DNA of 11,829 nucleotides from Dehalococcoidales bacterium (GTDB lineage Bacteria > Chloroflexota > Dehalococcoidia > Dehalococcoidales > UBA3254), in contig JAFGOB010000025.1 of the NCBI GenBank assembly GCA_016926695.1, positions 1 through 11,829 on the forward strand. Reading direction: 5' to 3'. The notes under the pieces were generated by a model that worked only from the letters and a program-made list of their open reading frames with translations, was not told where the DNA came from and made no database searches. Shown in pieces: positions 1-6,981 of the stretch. Both the position numbers and the translations under genes were made by a program. Every line of letters begins with the position of its first letter. The stretch's first letter is position 1.

Positions 1-93
1 GCTGTATCAGACGCGGTGGCTCTGCCCTATAACCGCTACAAGATACAGATCGCCAAAACCCTGGTCAAGAGGGCTATTCTGGCCTGTAAGTAA
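1..93 (+). CDS. C-terminal end of a possible FAD-binding subunit of a xanthine dehydrogenase family enzyme (partial)
   Basis: An open frame runs from the first base to a TAA stop at 91-93 and gives 30 residues, including the segment NRYKIQIAKTLVKRAIL. This resembles the extreme C-terminus of FAD-binding (CoxM/XdhB-like) subunits of molybdenum hydroxylases, where a conserved Y-K/R, a short helix and L-V-x-R-A-L close the C-terminal domain. The resemblance is from memory and the fragment is short, so the family assignment is tentative. The gene is on the opposite strand to everything else here and converges on the end of the chemotaxis array. No strong hairpin with a T-run follows its stop. Confidence 0.45.
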   Translation, partial: AVSDAVALPYNRYKIQIAKTLVKRAILACK

Positions 94-165
94 ACAATTT
101 GGCTGATTGAAATTTCACAAGCAATACCATGGCAAGCACCGCGTTGAGTATTATGTTTCACACCC

Positions 166-384
166 GGTAAATGTCATCCTGGAGCCCAGATGCACCTTCC
201 CATACATCGGTGCGAAGCAACTCTCAGGGCGGGTTGGCAGATATATCACACCGGTGTGGTACGGCATGTTGAAAGACCTTAGCACAAGCTGATATGATCA
301 ATGCCAGTAACGATGTCCCCACTACCCTGAGATTCTTCATCCCGGCAGGTGAAATGAGGCCGTGATTCCAGAATGACAATTACC
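166..384. repeat. Possible small non-coding repeat element bounded by an 18-base inverted repeat
   Basis: The left arm at 166-183 reads GGTAAATGTCATCCTGGA. The reverse complement of 367-384 reads GGTAATTGTCATTCTGGA, which matches at 16 of 18 positions. The right arm continues inward on the minus strand to an AAGAATCT sequence at 330-337. The pattern TGTCATTCTGGA followed by AAGAATCT resembles short interspersed non-coding repeats known from several bacterial genomes. No transposase is present between the arms, and no flanking target duplication was recognised. A decayed miniature element is one reading; chance similarity between two repeat copies is another. Confidence 0.4.
244..261. repeat. 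18-base near-perfect palindrome
   Basis: The sequence TATCACACCGGTGTGGTA has a perfect 12-base core, CACACCGGTGTG. It extends to 18 bases with one mismatch, which becomes a G-U pair in RNA. It has no loop, so it suits a dimeric protein-binding site or a repeat core better than a transcription terminator. No T-run follows it on either strand. It lies inside the interval bounded by the inverted repeat at 166-183 and 367-384. Confidence 0.4.
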
Positions 385-512
385 AAAAGGTTGTTGCGTT
401 GTAGACTGTCGTCTGGCTTTACAAAGCTGAGCGCACCCCTATATCTCTGCCGCACACAGGGAGAATTTTACAGGTAAAACCCTTGTGTCCGGCGTGAACT
501 TGTGGATAAAGC

Positions 513-2168
513 TCAGTTACAGAATAAGGGATCATTGATGGGAAAATTGAAACTGAATGTGGCGCCTTCACCAGGTTGGCTTTTCACCCAGATTTTCCCC
601 CCATGGGATTCCACGATTCCCCGGCAGATGCACAGTCCCAGGCCTGACCCTTTTCTTTGGCCGTTTTTGCTCCTTAACTGGTTAAAGCGATCAAACACCA
701 TGGGCTGATATTCTTCAGGTATCCCGATGCCGTTATCCCTGACATGCGCTACGATCTGGTCGTCATGCAGCTCAATCTCTATCCTGATCTCGCTGGCCTC
801 CGGAGAATATTTGACCGCGTTTTCCACCAGGTTGGTAAATACCTCTCCTATACGGGGTCCGTCCACCACGACCGGAGGCAGATTATCAGGAATAATTATT
901 CTCAGGTTATGCTTGATGGCAATGCTGTATAACCGGTCTTTGATACTATCGATGATCTCTCTTATCTCGAATACCTCTTTATTGGCTTTAAACACACCCG
1001 CCTCAATACGGGACATAAGCAGCAAATCATCGATCATATGGCTTAATCTATCCGCCTCGCCGTCAATCGTCCGGATAAAGCTCAAGCGGGTCTCATCATC
1101 AAAACTGATGTCCGGCTGAAGAAGGCTGCTGGCAAAGCCCTTGATGGCAGCCAGCGGAGTTCGCAACTCATGAGATACATTTGCCAGCAGCTCTGTTCTC
1201 AGGGAATCAAGCTCCCGTAGCGCCCTGGCGCTTGAAGCTTCTTCAAACAAACGGGTGTTGGTTATGGCTATCGCTATCTCTCTGCCTATGGCTTTAAGTA
1301 AATTTACCTCCAGCGGTGAAAACATACGTCCGCTTCGAGTCGCGATAGCCATTGTCCCCTCTACCTGCTTGGTGGTCGCTACCGGGACCAGCAGCAAAGA
1401 AGAATAACCGTTTTTAACCAGAAAATCCATAAGTATGTCAGTTCCTGGACTCATCCTTTCAAAGTAAAGGGGTTCATTTTTCTCGGTTGCCTGATTTATG
1501 ACACTTCCCGTTAATCTCAGATCATGTATCCTGTTGATAAAATCTTCATTAATACCCTGGCAGCCTTTAAGCATCAATGCCTCGCCTTTCTGGAAAAACA
1601 GGTACCCGGCATCAATGCCTAAAGAGTTGTCGATAATATCCAGCGCTGAATCTACGATCTGCTCCGGGTTTAAAGAACAGGACACCGACTGGCTGACTGA
1701 TAACAAAATATTCAGGTCCCGGTTACGCTGTTCAAGTTCACGCAGCAAACGCCGGTTTTCCTGCTGGAGATTACGTTTCTCCAGGCCTCGTCTGATCACA
1801 TCCAGCAATCGTTCCGGATGCAGAGGCTTCTCCAGATAGGCAAATGCTCCCAGGTTCAAGGATTGTACCGAGTTTTCTATCGAAGAATAGCCGGTGGAGA
1901 TAATGGATATGATATCCGGCTGCACACGGTTTATAGACGTTAATAACTCTATTCCGCTCATATCCGGTAAAAGGATATCCAGCACAACCAGACTGAATAC
2001 GGTCTCTTCCAGCTTTCGTAGAGCTTCCCGGCCATTATAGGCCGTATCAACGTCATACCCCCTGGCCCGAAGTATCGCCTGTCCTACCTTGAGAAAGGCC
2101 TCATCATCATCTACCAGAAGTATTCGATCTTTGCTTTTTAGACAGATATTTGTTTTTTCGCCAGCCAT
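513..2168 (-). CDS. Soluble REC-GAF-histidine kinase (response-regulator-linked sensor kinase)
   Basis: The 551-residue protein has no membrane segment and should be cytoplasmic. Residues about 14-125 form a CheY-like receiver with acidic residues D20-D22, phospho-acceptor D64, T92 and K114. A coiled-coil stretch (about 125-152) leads to a GAF-like domain (about 165-305). Next come a HisKA dimerisation domain with the H-box histidine H333 and a HATPase domain with the N-box N450, the G1 box DNGIGI at 478-483, F493 and the G2 glycines at 507-512. All key residues are intact. An N-terminal receiver on a kinase usually means that phosphorylation by another kinase controls its activity, here perhaps the membrane kinase two genes upstream. 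It starts 16 bases after the tandem receiver gene, with an AAGGAAGGG site before ATG, and is the last gene of the array. Its target is not visible. Confidence 0.93.
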   Translation of the reverse strand: MAGEKTNICLKSKDRILLVDDDEAFLKVGQAILRARGYDVDTAYNGREALRKLEETVFSLVVLDILLPDMSGIELLTSINRVQPDIISIISTGYSSIENSVQSLNLGAFAYLEKPLHPERLLDVIRRGLEKRNLQQENRRLLRELEQRNRDLNILLSVSQSVSCSLNPEQIVDSALDIIDNSLGIDAGYLFFQKGEALMLKGCQGINEDFINRIHDLRLTGSVINQATEKNEPLYFERMSPGTDILMDFLVKNGYSSLLLVPVATTKQVEGTMAIATRSGRMFSPLEVNLLKAIGREIAIAITNTRLFEEASSARALRELDSLRTELLANVSHELRTPLAAIKGFASSLLQPDISFDDETRLSFIRTIDGEADRLSHMIDDLLLMSRIEAGVFKANKEVFEIREIIDSIKDRLYSIAIKHNLRIIIPDNLPPVVVDGPRIGEVFTNLVENAVKYSPEASEIRIEIELHDDQIVAHVRDNGIGIPEEYQPMVFDRFNQLRSKNGQRKGSGLGLCICRGIVESHGGKIWVKSQPGEGATFSFNFPINDPLFCN

Positions 2169-2184
2169 GATGCCCTTCCTTGAT

Positions 2185-2907
2185 TTATGCAGCTTGATTC
2201 ACCAGTTCTGTTAATACGGAAGCATCAAACGGTTTATAAAGGCATTTCAAAACACCTTTCTCTGTAGCTTCCCTGACAATTTCCTTGACTTCATCCCTGT
2301 ATCCGGTCATCATTATGATGATAATATCAGGATTAATTTCCTTTAATTTGATGGAGGTTGTCAGTCCGTCCATCACCGACATCTTGACATCCACAAGTGC
2401 AACATCTATTGTCTGTCCGCCGGCAATTCTGACGGCATCTTCACCGTTTACGGCTGTAACGACTTTATATTCCTGGAGTTCCAGCAGCCTGGCTAGGCTG
2501 AACCTGAAGTCATCGTCATCATCCACCACCATAATGCAAGGGTCCTTGGTTACTTCACCGATCAACTCCATCAATTTAGCTATATTAACAGGCTTGTACA
2601 AAGCCCCATAAGCGCCTTCGTTCAGTACTTTCTGCATCTGGTCTTCTTCGCAATATGCCGTCATTAAAATAACCTTGATCCCCGGATTGATCTCATGCAT
2701 CTTATGCAGCGTTTCAATGCCGTTCATATGTGGCATAATAACATCCATCAATACGACGTCAAAACGACCCGCCTGGAATTTATCCAGGGCCTGCATTCCG
2801 TCTTCAGCCGTATCTACAATATGGCCTTTCCTTTTAAGAATCAGTGCGAAAGTGTTTAATAAGTCCTTGTTGTCATCAACTACCAGTATTCTGGCCTGCC
2901 GTTGCAT
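2185..2907 (-). CDS. Tandem two-receiver response regulator (REC-REC) with no output domain
   Basis: The 240 residues are filled by two CheY-like receiver domains joined by a short linker near residue 120. The first (about 5-117) has D11/D12, phospho-acceptor D55, T83 and K105. The second (about 125-238) has D129-D131, phospho-acceptor D173, T201 and K225. Both therefore look able to accept phosphate. There is no DNA-binding, diguanylate cyclase or other output domain, so the protein probably acts by protein contact or as a phosphate carrier or sink. Its ATG lies 32 bases inside the end of the membrane kinase gene, behind AAGGAGG about nine bases upstream, which suggests translational coupling and cognate pairing. 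The REC-GAF kinase follows 16 bases later. A phosphorelay through the two receivers is plausible but inferred. Confidence 0.92.
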   Translation of the reverse strand: MQRQARILVVDDNKDLLNTFALILKRKGHIVDTAEDGMQALDKFQAGRFDVVLMDVIMPHMNGIETLHKMHEINPGIKVILMTAYCEEDQMQKVLNEGAYGALYKPVNIAKLMELIGEVTKDPCIMVVDDDDDFRFSLARLLELQEYKVVTAVNGEDAVRIAGGQTIDVALVDVKMSVMDGLTTSIKLKEINPDIIIIMMTGYRDEVKEIVREATEKGVLKCLYKPFDASVLTELVNQAA

Positions 2908-4411
2908 ATTGAAGTGCCTCCTTTTTATTTAAGGGTAGTTTTAAAGTGAATGTAGTGCCTTTTCCGGCAGTACTTTCTACTTCTATCTCTCCGCCATTTT
3001 GTTCAACCATACGCTTACTGATCGCCAGCCCGAGGCCGATGCCTTTGGGTTTTGTAGAAAACAGCGGTTCGAATATCTTTAGCAGATTTTCCTGCGAAAT
3101 ACCGCAGCCGTTGTCACTGAACTTTATCCAGGCATATCCATTGCCGGTCCCGGAGCTAATTTTCATTTCACCGCTGCCATCCATGGACTGGACCGCATTA
3201 TTGATAATATTGGTAAATGCTCTACCCACCTGCTCAACATCAATAAATATCTCGGGTGATTCTTCATCTAGTTCATAGACTATCTGGACTTTTTCGGGAA
3301 TAGAAGCCCAGGAAACCCGTTCCGTTGCCATTTTGTTTATATCTGCTATTGTACGGTTGGGCGCCTTCACGCGGGTAAAATCAAGAAGATCGCTGACGAT
3401 TTTGTTGGATATATCCACCTGCAAGTCCATCAGTCTCAACGTATCCGTAACATCCGGAGAAGTATTGCCATCCAGGCTCATATTGATAAGATAGACGCAA
3501 TTACGTATCACGTTGAGCGGATTACGCAATTCGTGGCTTACACCCGAAGCCAGTTCTCCTACCGCCGCCAGTCTTTCAGAGCGGATGAGTTTTTCCTGGG
3601 CTTGCTCCAGTTCACGCGTTCTGCTCTCAACTATATCTTCCAACTGTTCATAATAAACATTCAAAGATTGCTCCAATTCGATGCTATGTATGGCCCCGCC
3701 TATCCTTTCTGCCAGAGTTCTGAAAAAATGGTGGGACTCTCTGTCCCATGAATAGACGGCCGGATAGGCGATCTCCAGATAACCCGCAGGCTCACCCGCT
3801 ACCAGTATATCCTCCTTTATTCTCCTTTTTGAACCTACATCACTCAGGCTGGAATAAGTCCTGTTTCTCAATGTAATGCCGACCTCTATTTCTCCACGTC
3901 CGTCAAAATCCTCGGGAATTATCTCAACCACACTATTCAGGAATTTTTCAACCGGACTGCTCTCCGCGGCCCTGCCGATATCGTACAGGCATTTGAGTTC
4001 GTTCATACTTCTCCGGCGCTGCTCGTCTCCTCTTTGCAACATAGCTACTACAGCACCAACCGCGCTCAGGATCAGAACAAATGCCGTGGGACGGAAAAGA
4101 GCCCCCGGCTGATCGTTAAGCAACAACGAATAGGGAACAAAAACAATCATCGAAAGAAGGGCTGTGACTACCGCCTTGATCACTCCCACGGAATAGGCAG
4201 CGTACACCACCGGAACAAAAAACAGCAGTGCAAAGAAGTCCATGCCATAGAAATCGTGCAGTTGATTAAGCGTACTTTGAGACCCGGAGCCTCCGACCAG
4301 GCCCAGTATGGCAGGCAAATAATATAGCAGCGAGCATACCGCAAAAAATATGCCTGTGCGTATCAGAGAACGTTCCCTTTTTGTCTTTATTTTTCTACTA
4401 TTATTTCTCAT
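2876..4411 (-). CDS. Membrane sensor histidine kinase with four predicted transmembrane segments
   Basis: I chose the ATG at 4411 (511 residues) because GGAGG stands eight bases before it. The frame is open further upstream to 4474, but a start there would overlap the previous gene by 38 bases and has no better site. Hydrophobic segments lie at about 17-40, 58-77, 79-99 and 106-125, with little outside the membrane. A cytoplasmic GAF-like region (about 135-245) and a coiled coil (about 245-285) come before the HisKA domain with H293 in SHELRNPLN. The HATPase has N404/N405, DNGCG at 433-437, F447 and G2 glycines at 457-461. The catalytic set is complete. The stop lies inside the tandem receiver gene, the likely partner. 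The signal is unknown; few extracytoplasmic residues suggest sensing within the membrane or by the GAF-like region. Confidence 0.92.
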   Translation of the reverse strand: MRNNSRKIKTKRERSLIRTGIFFAVCSLLYYLPAILGLVGGSGSQSTLNQLHDFYGMDFFALLFFVPVVYAAYSVGVIKAVVTALLSMIVFVPYSLLLNDQPGALFRPTAFVLILSAVGAVVAMLQRGDEQRRRSMNELKCLYDIGRAAESSPVEKFLNSVVEIIPEDFDGRGEIEVGITLRNRTYSSLSDVGSKRRIKEDILVAGEPAGYLEIAYPAVYSWDRESHHFFRTLAERIGGAIHSIELEQSLNVYYEQLEDIVESRTRELEQAQEKLIRSERLAAVGELASGVSHELRNPLNVIRNCVYLINMSLDGNTSPDVTDTLRLMDLQVDISNKIVSDLLDFTRVKAPNRTIADINKMATERVSWASIPEKVQIVYELDEESPEIFIDVEQVGRAFTNIINNAVQSMDGSGEMKISSGTGNGYAWIKFSDNGCGISQENLLKIFEPLFSTKPKGIGLGLAISKRMVEQNGGEIEVESTAGKGTTFTLKLPLNKKEALQYATAGQNTGS

Positions 4412-4424
4412 ATGTCCCCCCTCC
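4412..4424 (-). promoter_or_regulatory. Ribosome binding site that fixes the membrane kinase start
   Basis: On the minus strand GGAGG (4424-4420) lies eight bases before the ATG at 4411. This supports the start at 4411 over the upstream in-frame ATG at 4474. Confidence 0.75.
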
Positions 4425-4436
4425 GGGCAGGAAGTC

Positions 4437-5021
4437 CTATTTTTTCTCAGGCCACCAGCCGTACCAGCGTTCATGACCGCATTTCGTGCACCTGTACATC
4501 ACCGCTACATGACCGTGGTCGCTGCATTTTTCACAACTGAATGTATATTTAACACCGTATCCTGGCGTTCCTTTTAGATTATTTGATATCCTCTTAACGG
4601 CCTCGCTTAATTCCTGTACCCTTTGAGCTGCTGCCTGAGATTCATTACCCCGGGCGATTTTGTTTTCAAGCTCGGCAGCTTTTTTCTCCAGCGATTCGAT
4701 GCGCTTCAAAACCGCTCCCATCTGTGCCATTTGCCGGCTTAAATCAGCGATTTTAGCATTCATGGCATTAACCGTCTCAGACGACAATTCCGGCTTACTC
4801 TCCTGTCTGGCGGGTTGGGCCGGTCTGGAAGGCGCATTGCCTCCGGACTGGGCCTGTCTGGCTGACGCGGGAGGTACGCTGGCATTTTTGGGAGAAGCGC
4901 CGACAGACGCGGGTCCGGCCTGTGCCTGACGAGCGGGTGCAGCCGGTTTGGGAGGCTCACTGCGCGTCAGCGAGGAAACCAGAGCATCTACGTCAGCCTG
5001 AGAAAGTAATTGGTCTGCCAT
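4437..5021 (-). CDS. FliM-like N-peptide / coiled-coil / zinc-ribbon protein, undescribed architecture
   Basis: I do not recognise this 194-residue protein as a named family. Residues 1-15 (MADQLLSQADVDALV) align without gaps with the start of E. coli FliM (MGDSILSQAEIDALL), the peptide that binds phosphorylated CheY: L6, S7, Q8, A9, D12, A13 and L14 are identical. No FliM middle domain or SPOA domain follows. Residues 21-80 are a Pro/Ala/Gln/Ser-rich, probably disordered linker with three A-R-Q units at 30-32, 54-56 and 71-73. Residues 81-149 look like a coiled coil. The C-terminus is a zinc ribbon with CxxC pairs at 163/166 and 178/181 and an aromatic tail (W186, W189, W190). It lies in the chemotaxis array between the HD-GYP gene (40-base gap) and the membrane kinase (25-base gap), with GAGGAGA before its ATG. 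A CheY-P-binding adaptor is the natural inference; function is otherwise unknown. Confidence 0.88.
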   Translation of the reverse strand: MADQLLSQADVDALVSSLTRSEPPKPAAPARQAQAGPASVGASPKNASVPPASARQAQSGGNAPSRPAQPARQESKPELSSETVNAMNAKIADLSRQMAQMGAVLKRIESLEKKAAELENKIARGNESQAAAQRVQELSEAVKRISNNLKGTPGYGVKYTFSCEKCSDHGHVAVMYRCTKCGHERWYGWWPEKK

Positions 5022-5061
5022 GGGTCTCTCCTCTTTTCAAAAAACATCATTGCTGTCCCTG

Positions 5062-6144
5062 CTAATAATCCAGTATTTGAGCAATTGTCAGGTTCTGGTT
5101 TGCCGGCATACTCAGGTCCAGATCATACGGTTTTTGGACTTCCACGTTATCCCTGCCGTAACAAACGCGGACCTTGGTCCTGCCTATATACCCCAGGTTT
5201 GAATCGGTTACAATACCTATCTCCCCCGTATTTAACTTGACTGAAACCCCCTTGGGGTAAAACGGTACGCTTTTCAAAAAAATGCGGACAAACTCGGGAT
5301 CAAACAGCTCTCCGCTGTAGGCGGAAATATATTCGGCCGCTTCAGGCGGAGTATAAGCCTGCTGGTTACGATGCCTGGAAATCAGGGCATGGTAAGAACA
5401 ACCGATGGCAATTATGCGGGCATAAGGACTTATTTTTTCCCCTTTAAGCTTTTGGGGGTATCCGCTGCCGTCCCACATCTCATGATGATGGGCTACTGCT
5501 TCCATAACCTTAGGATTCATATCCTTCTGGAGGCGCAGGAGATGATATCCTATCTCCACGTGTTTACGGAACTCCGGCGACTTGTCCTGTGCATCCGGGT
5601 CAAGATTTGTCAGGATTCCCTGCGGTACTCCTACATAGCCGATATTTTGCATTAGTGCCGCCATGCCCAGGTTGGTCAAATCGGTCCGGCCAAAGCCAGC
5701 CTCTCTACCCAGAAGTATCGCCAGCCCCGCCACCTTAACGGGATGAATATAATCGTAGTTCCCCAGGGAGGTACATCCCTCAACATTGATCTCCCCCATG
5801 AACACCGAGAAGAAATCACGGATAATTTCTTTTACAACGCGGTCTACGGAAGCAATATCCAGCTTGACCAGCTCCAGAAGTTTCCCCCTGTTGGAATCTA
5901 TCAGCCGGTGCAGCAGCCTGACAGCATGGGCTTCGGTCTCTTCTGAAATCAAGGGCACTATAATAACGTCGTCCACACGCTCATCCTGGATTATTATGTC
6001 CTTTACATCCAGACGGGTCAGTACAGGCAGATGGATTGCATCCAGTACCGTCCCGCTATCCAGTATTAATGTCCCGGACCCGTCGTAAATGGCCCTGGCC
6101 AGAATCATCCCAATCTGTGCGTTTTCTATGCTAACTCTTCTCAT
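5062..6144 (-). CDS. Degenerate HD-GYP domain protein, probably not an active c-di-GMP phosphodiesterase
   Basis: The 360-residue protein has an N-terminal region of about 120 residues, an HD-GYP-like domain (about 125-290) and a small C-terminal segment (about 296-340) that often follows this domain. HD-GYP enzymes normally hydrolyse cyclic di-GMP at a two- or three-iron centre. Here H134, H195, HH at 219-220 and the signature H221-E222...D225-G-S-G-Y-P230 are present. The defining HD pair of the HDIGK motif is Q166-N167, its lysine is Y170, and the usual aspartate of the D-x-Y-D-A motif is C249. Loss of these metal ligands suggests a binding or scaffold protein. It starts four bases after the cheR stop, so it is almost certainly co-transcribed and likely tied to chemotaxis. 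No receiver domain or membrane segment is present. Confidence 0.9.
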   Translation of the reverse strand: MRRVSIENAQIGMILARAIYDGSGTLILDSGTVLDAIHLPVLTRLDVKDIIIQDERVDDVIIVPLISEETEAHAVRLLHRLIDSNRGKLLELVKLDIASVDRVVKEIIRDFFSVFMGEINVEGCTSLGNYDYIHPVKVAGLAILLGREAGFGRTDLTNLGMAALMQNIGYVGVPQGILTNLDPDAQDKSPEFRKHVEIGYHLLRLQKDMNPKVMEAVAHHHEMWDGSGYPQKLKGEKISPYARIIAIGCSYHALISRHRNQQAYTPPEAAEYISAYSGELFDPEFVRIFLKSVPFYPKGVSVKLNTGEIGIVTDSNLGYIGRTKVRVCYGRDNVEVQKPYDLDLSMPANQNLTIAQILDY

Positions 6145-6148
6145 TTCA

Positions 6149-6967
6149 CTACCTCGCTCCGCTCACTAACACACGGTTATTCCCGCTATCAAGCGCCATT
6201 TTCCGGTAAAAGGCCGGGTTGATCATACTGAAGCCCTGCTCCGCAGGCCTTAATACCACTTCACTTCCTCCAAGAAATAATACCCCCTCTGTTTTCAGGG
6301 AATCATGAAATTTTCTGTAAAGATTATCTCTGACTATTTCAGAGAAATAGATGATCACATTACGGCAGACAATCAAGTCATAATTTATTTCAAAGGGGTC
6401 GCTTAACAGGTTGTGACGCTGAAATATTATTTTCCTTTTAATCTCGTCCTTTATCCAGAATCCGGCATTATTTTGGGTAAAGTACCTGTCGAGATAATAT
6501 TTCTCGACATTTCTGATTTCATAGGGTAGATAAGGACCCCCGTTTCTAGCCTGAGTTAAAGCGCTCTGGTCGATATCCGTGGCCAGTATTCTATGAGTAC
6601 CGGACGAGAGACGGTCCAGGAGCATAGCCAGGCTATAGGGTTCCTGGCCGCAAGAACAGGCAGCGCTCCAGATATTCAGCCTCCGATGTTTTGCCAGAAG
6701 CTCCGGAAGTACCGTTTTGTAGAGTATTTCAAAACGTGATGCATCACGGAAAAATTCAGATACGTTAATGGCCACATAGTCCAGGAGTTCTCTTTGTTTT
6801 TCCTGGCTCTTTTCCAGCATACTACAAAAATCACCCACGCTTGAGTTGTGTTTCACCAGGTAGGCTTCCAAACGCCGCCGCATCTGCTGGCTTTTATAGC
6901 AGTTGATATCTATCTTGGTTAACTTATATATTTTGCTTTTCAGGAACTCATAATCCCGGTCATTCAT
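6149..6967 (-). CDS. cheR: CheR, chemoreceptor glutamate methyltransferase
   Basis: CheR transfers methyl groups from S-adenosylmethionine to glutamate residues of chemoreceptors. The 272-residue length is normal. Residues about 1-75 are the all-helical N-terminal domain, ending in INVSEFFRD (67-75), the usual N-x-T/S-x-F-F-R motif. The SAM-binding domain follows, with WSAACSCGQEPYS at 100-112 (the common form has T or S where C106 stands), D131 after strand 2, and CRNVIIYF at 201-208. There is no TPR extension and no C-terminal receptor-tethering segment that I can identify. It begins 14 bases after cheB with a GAGGAG site ten bases before ATG. CheR and CheB together set receptor methylation and so provide adaptation. 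Confidence 0.97.
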   Translation of the reverse strand: MNDRDYEFLKSKIYKLTKIDINCYKSQQMRRRLEAYLVKHNSSVGDFCSMLEKSQEKQRELLDYVAINVSEFFRDASRFEILYKTVLPELLAKHRRLNIWSAACSCGQEPYSLAMLLDRLSSGTHRILATDIDQSALTQARNGGPYLPYEIRNVEKYYLDRYFTQNNAGFWIKDEIKRKIIFQRHNLLSDPFEINYDLIVCRNVIIYFSEIVRDNLYRKFHDSLKTEGVLFLGGSEVVLRPAEQGFSMINPAFYRKMALDSGNNRVLVSGAR

Positions 6968-6981
6968 AACTAATTGACTCC

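Larger units (their letters stand above)
94..512. other. Convergent intergenic region, about 420 bases, no convincing gene
   Basis: This gap separates the plus-strand fragment from the end of the minus-strand array. The only open frame of any length (61 codons, 107-292, plus) has no recognisable motif, and I do not believe it is a gene. The region holds an 18-base imperfect inverted repeat pair (166-183 and 367-384), an 18-base near-palindrome (244-261) and one consensus DnaA-box sequence (501-509). I could not find a clear GC-rich hairpin followed by a T-run for either converging transcription unit, which is unexpected at a convergent junction. Confidence 0.7.

Noticed and set aside
107..292. 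61-codon plus-strand open frame in the left intergenic region
   Set aside because: It has no recognised motif and overlaps the inverted repeat arm and the palindrome. Most likely chance.
501..509. Perfect DnaA-box sequence (TTATCCACA on the minus strand)
   Set aside because: A single box with no cluster, no AT-rich unwinding region and no dnaA or dnaN gene nearby does not support an origin.
4412..4474. Longer N-terminus for the membrane kinase, starting at 4474
   Set aside because: It would overlap the zinc-ribbon gene, and the added residues look like read-through of the upstream gene and the GGAGG region. The ATG at 4411 has a strong, well-spaced ribosome binding site.
4437..5021. Annotation of the FliM-peptide protein as FliM, FliN or FliY
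   Set aside because: Only the first 15 residues resemble these proteins. There is no CheC-like middle domain and no SPOA domain, and the C-terminus is a zinc ribbon.
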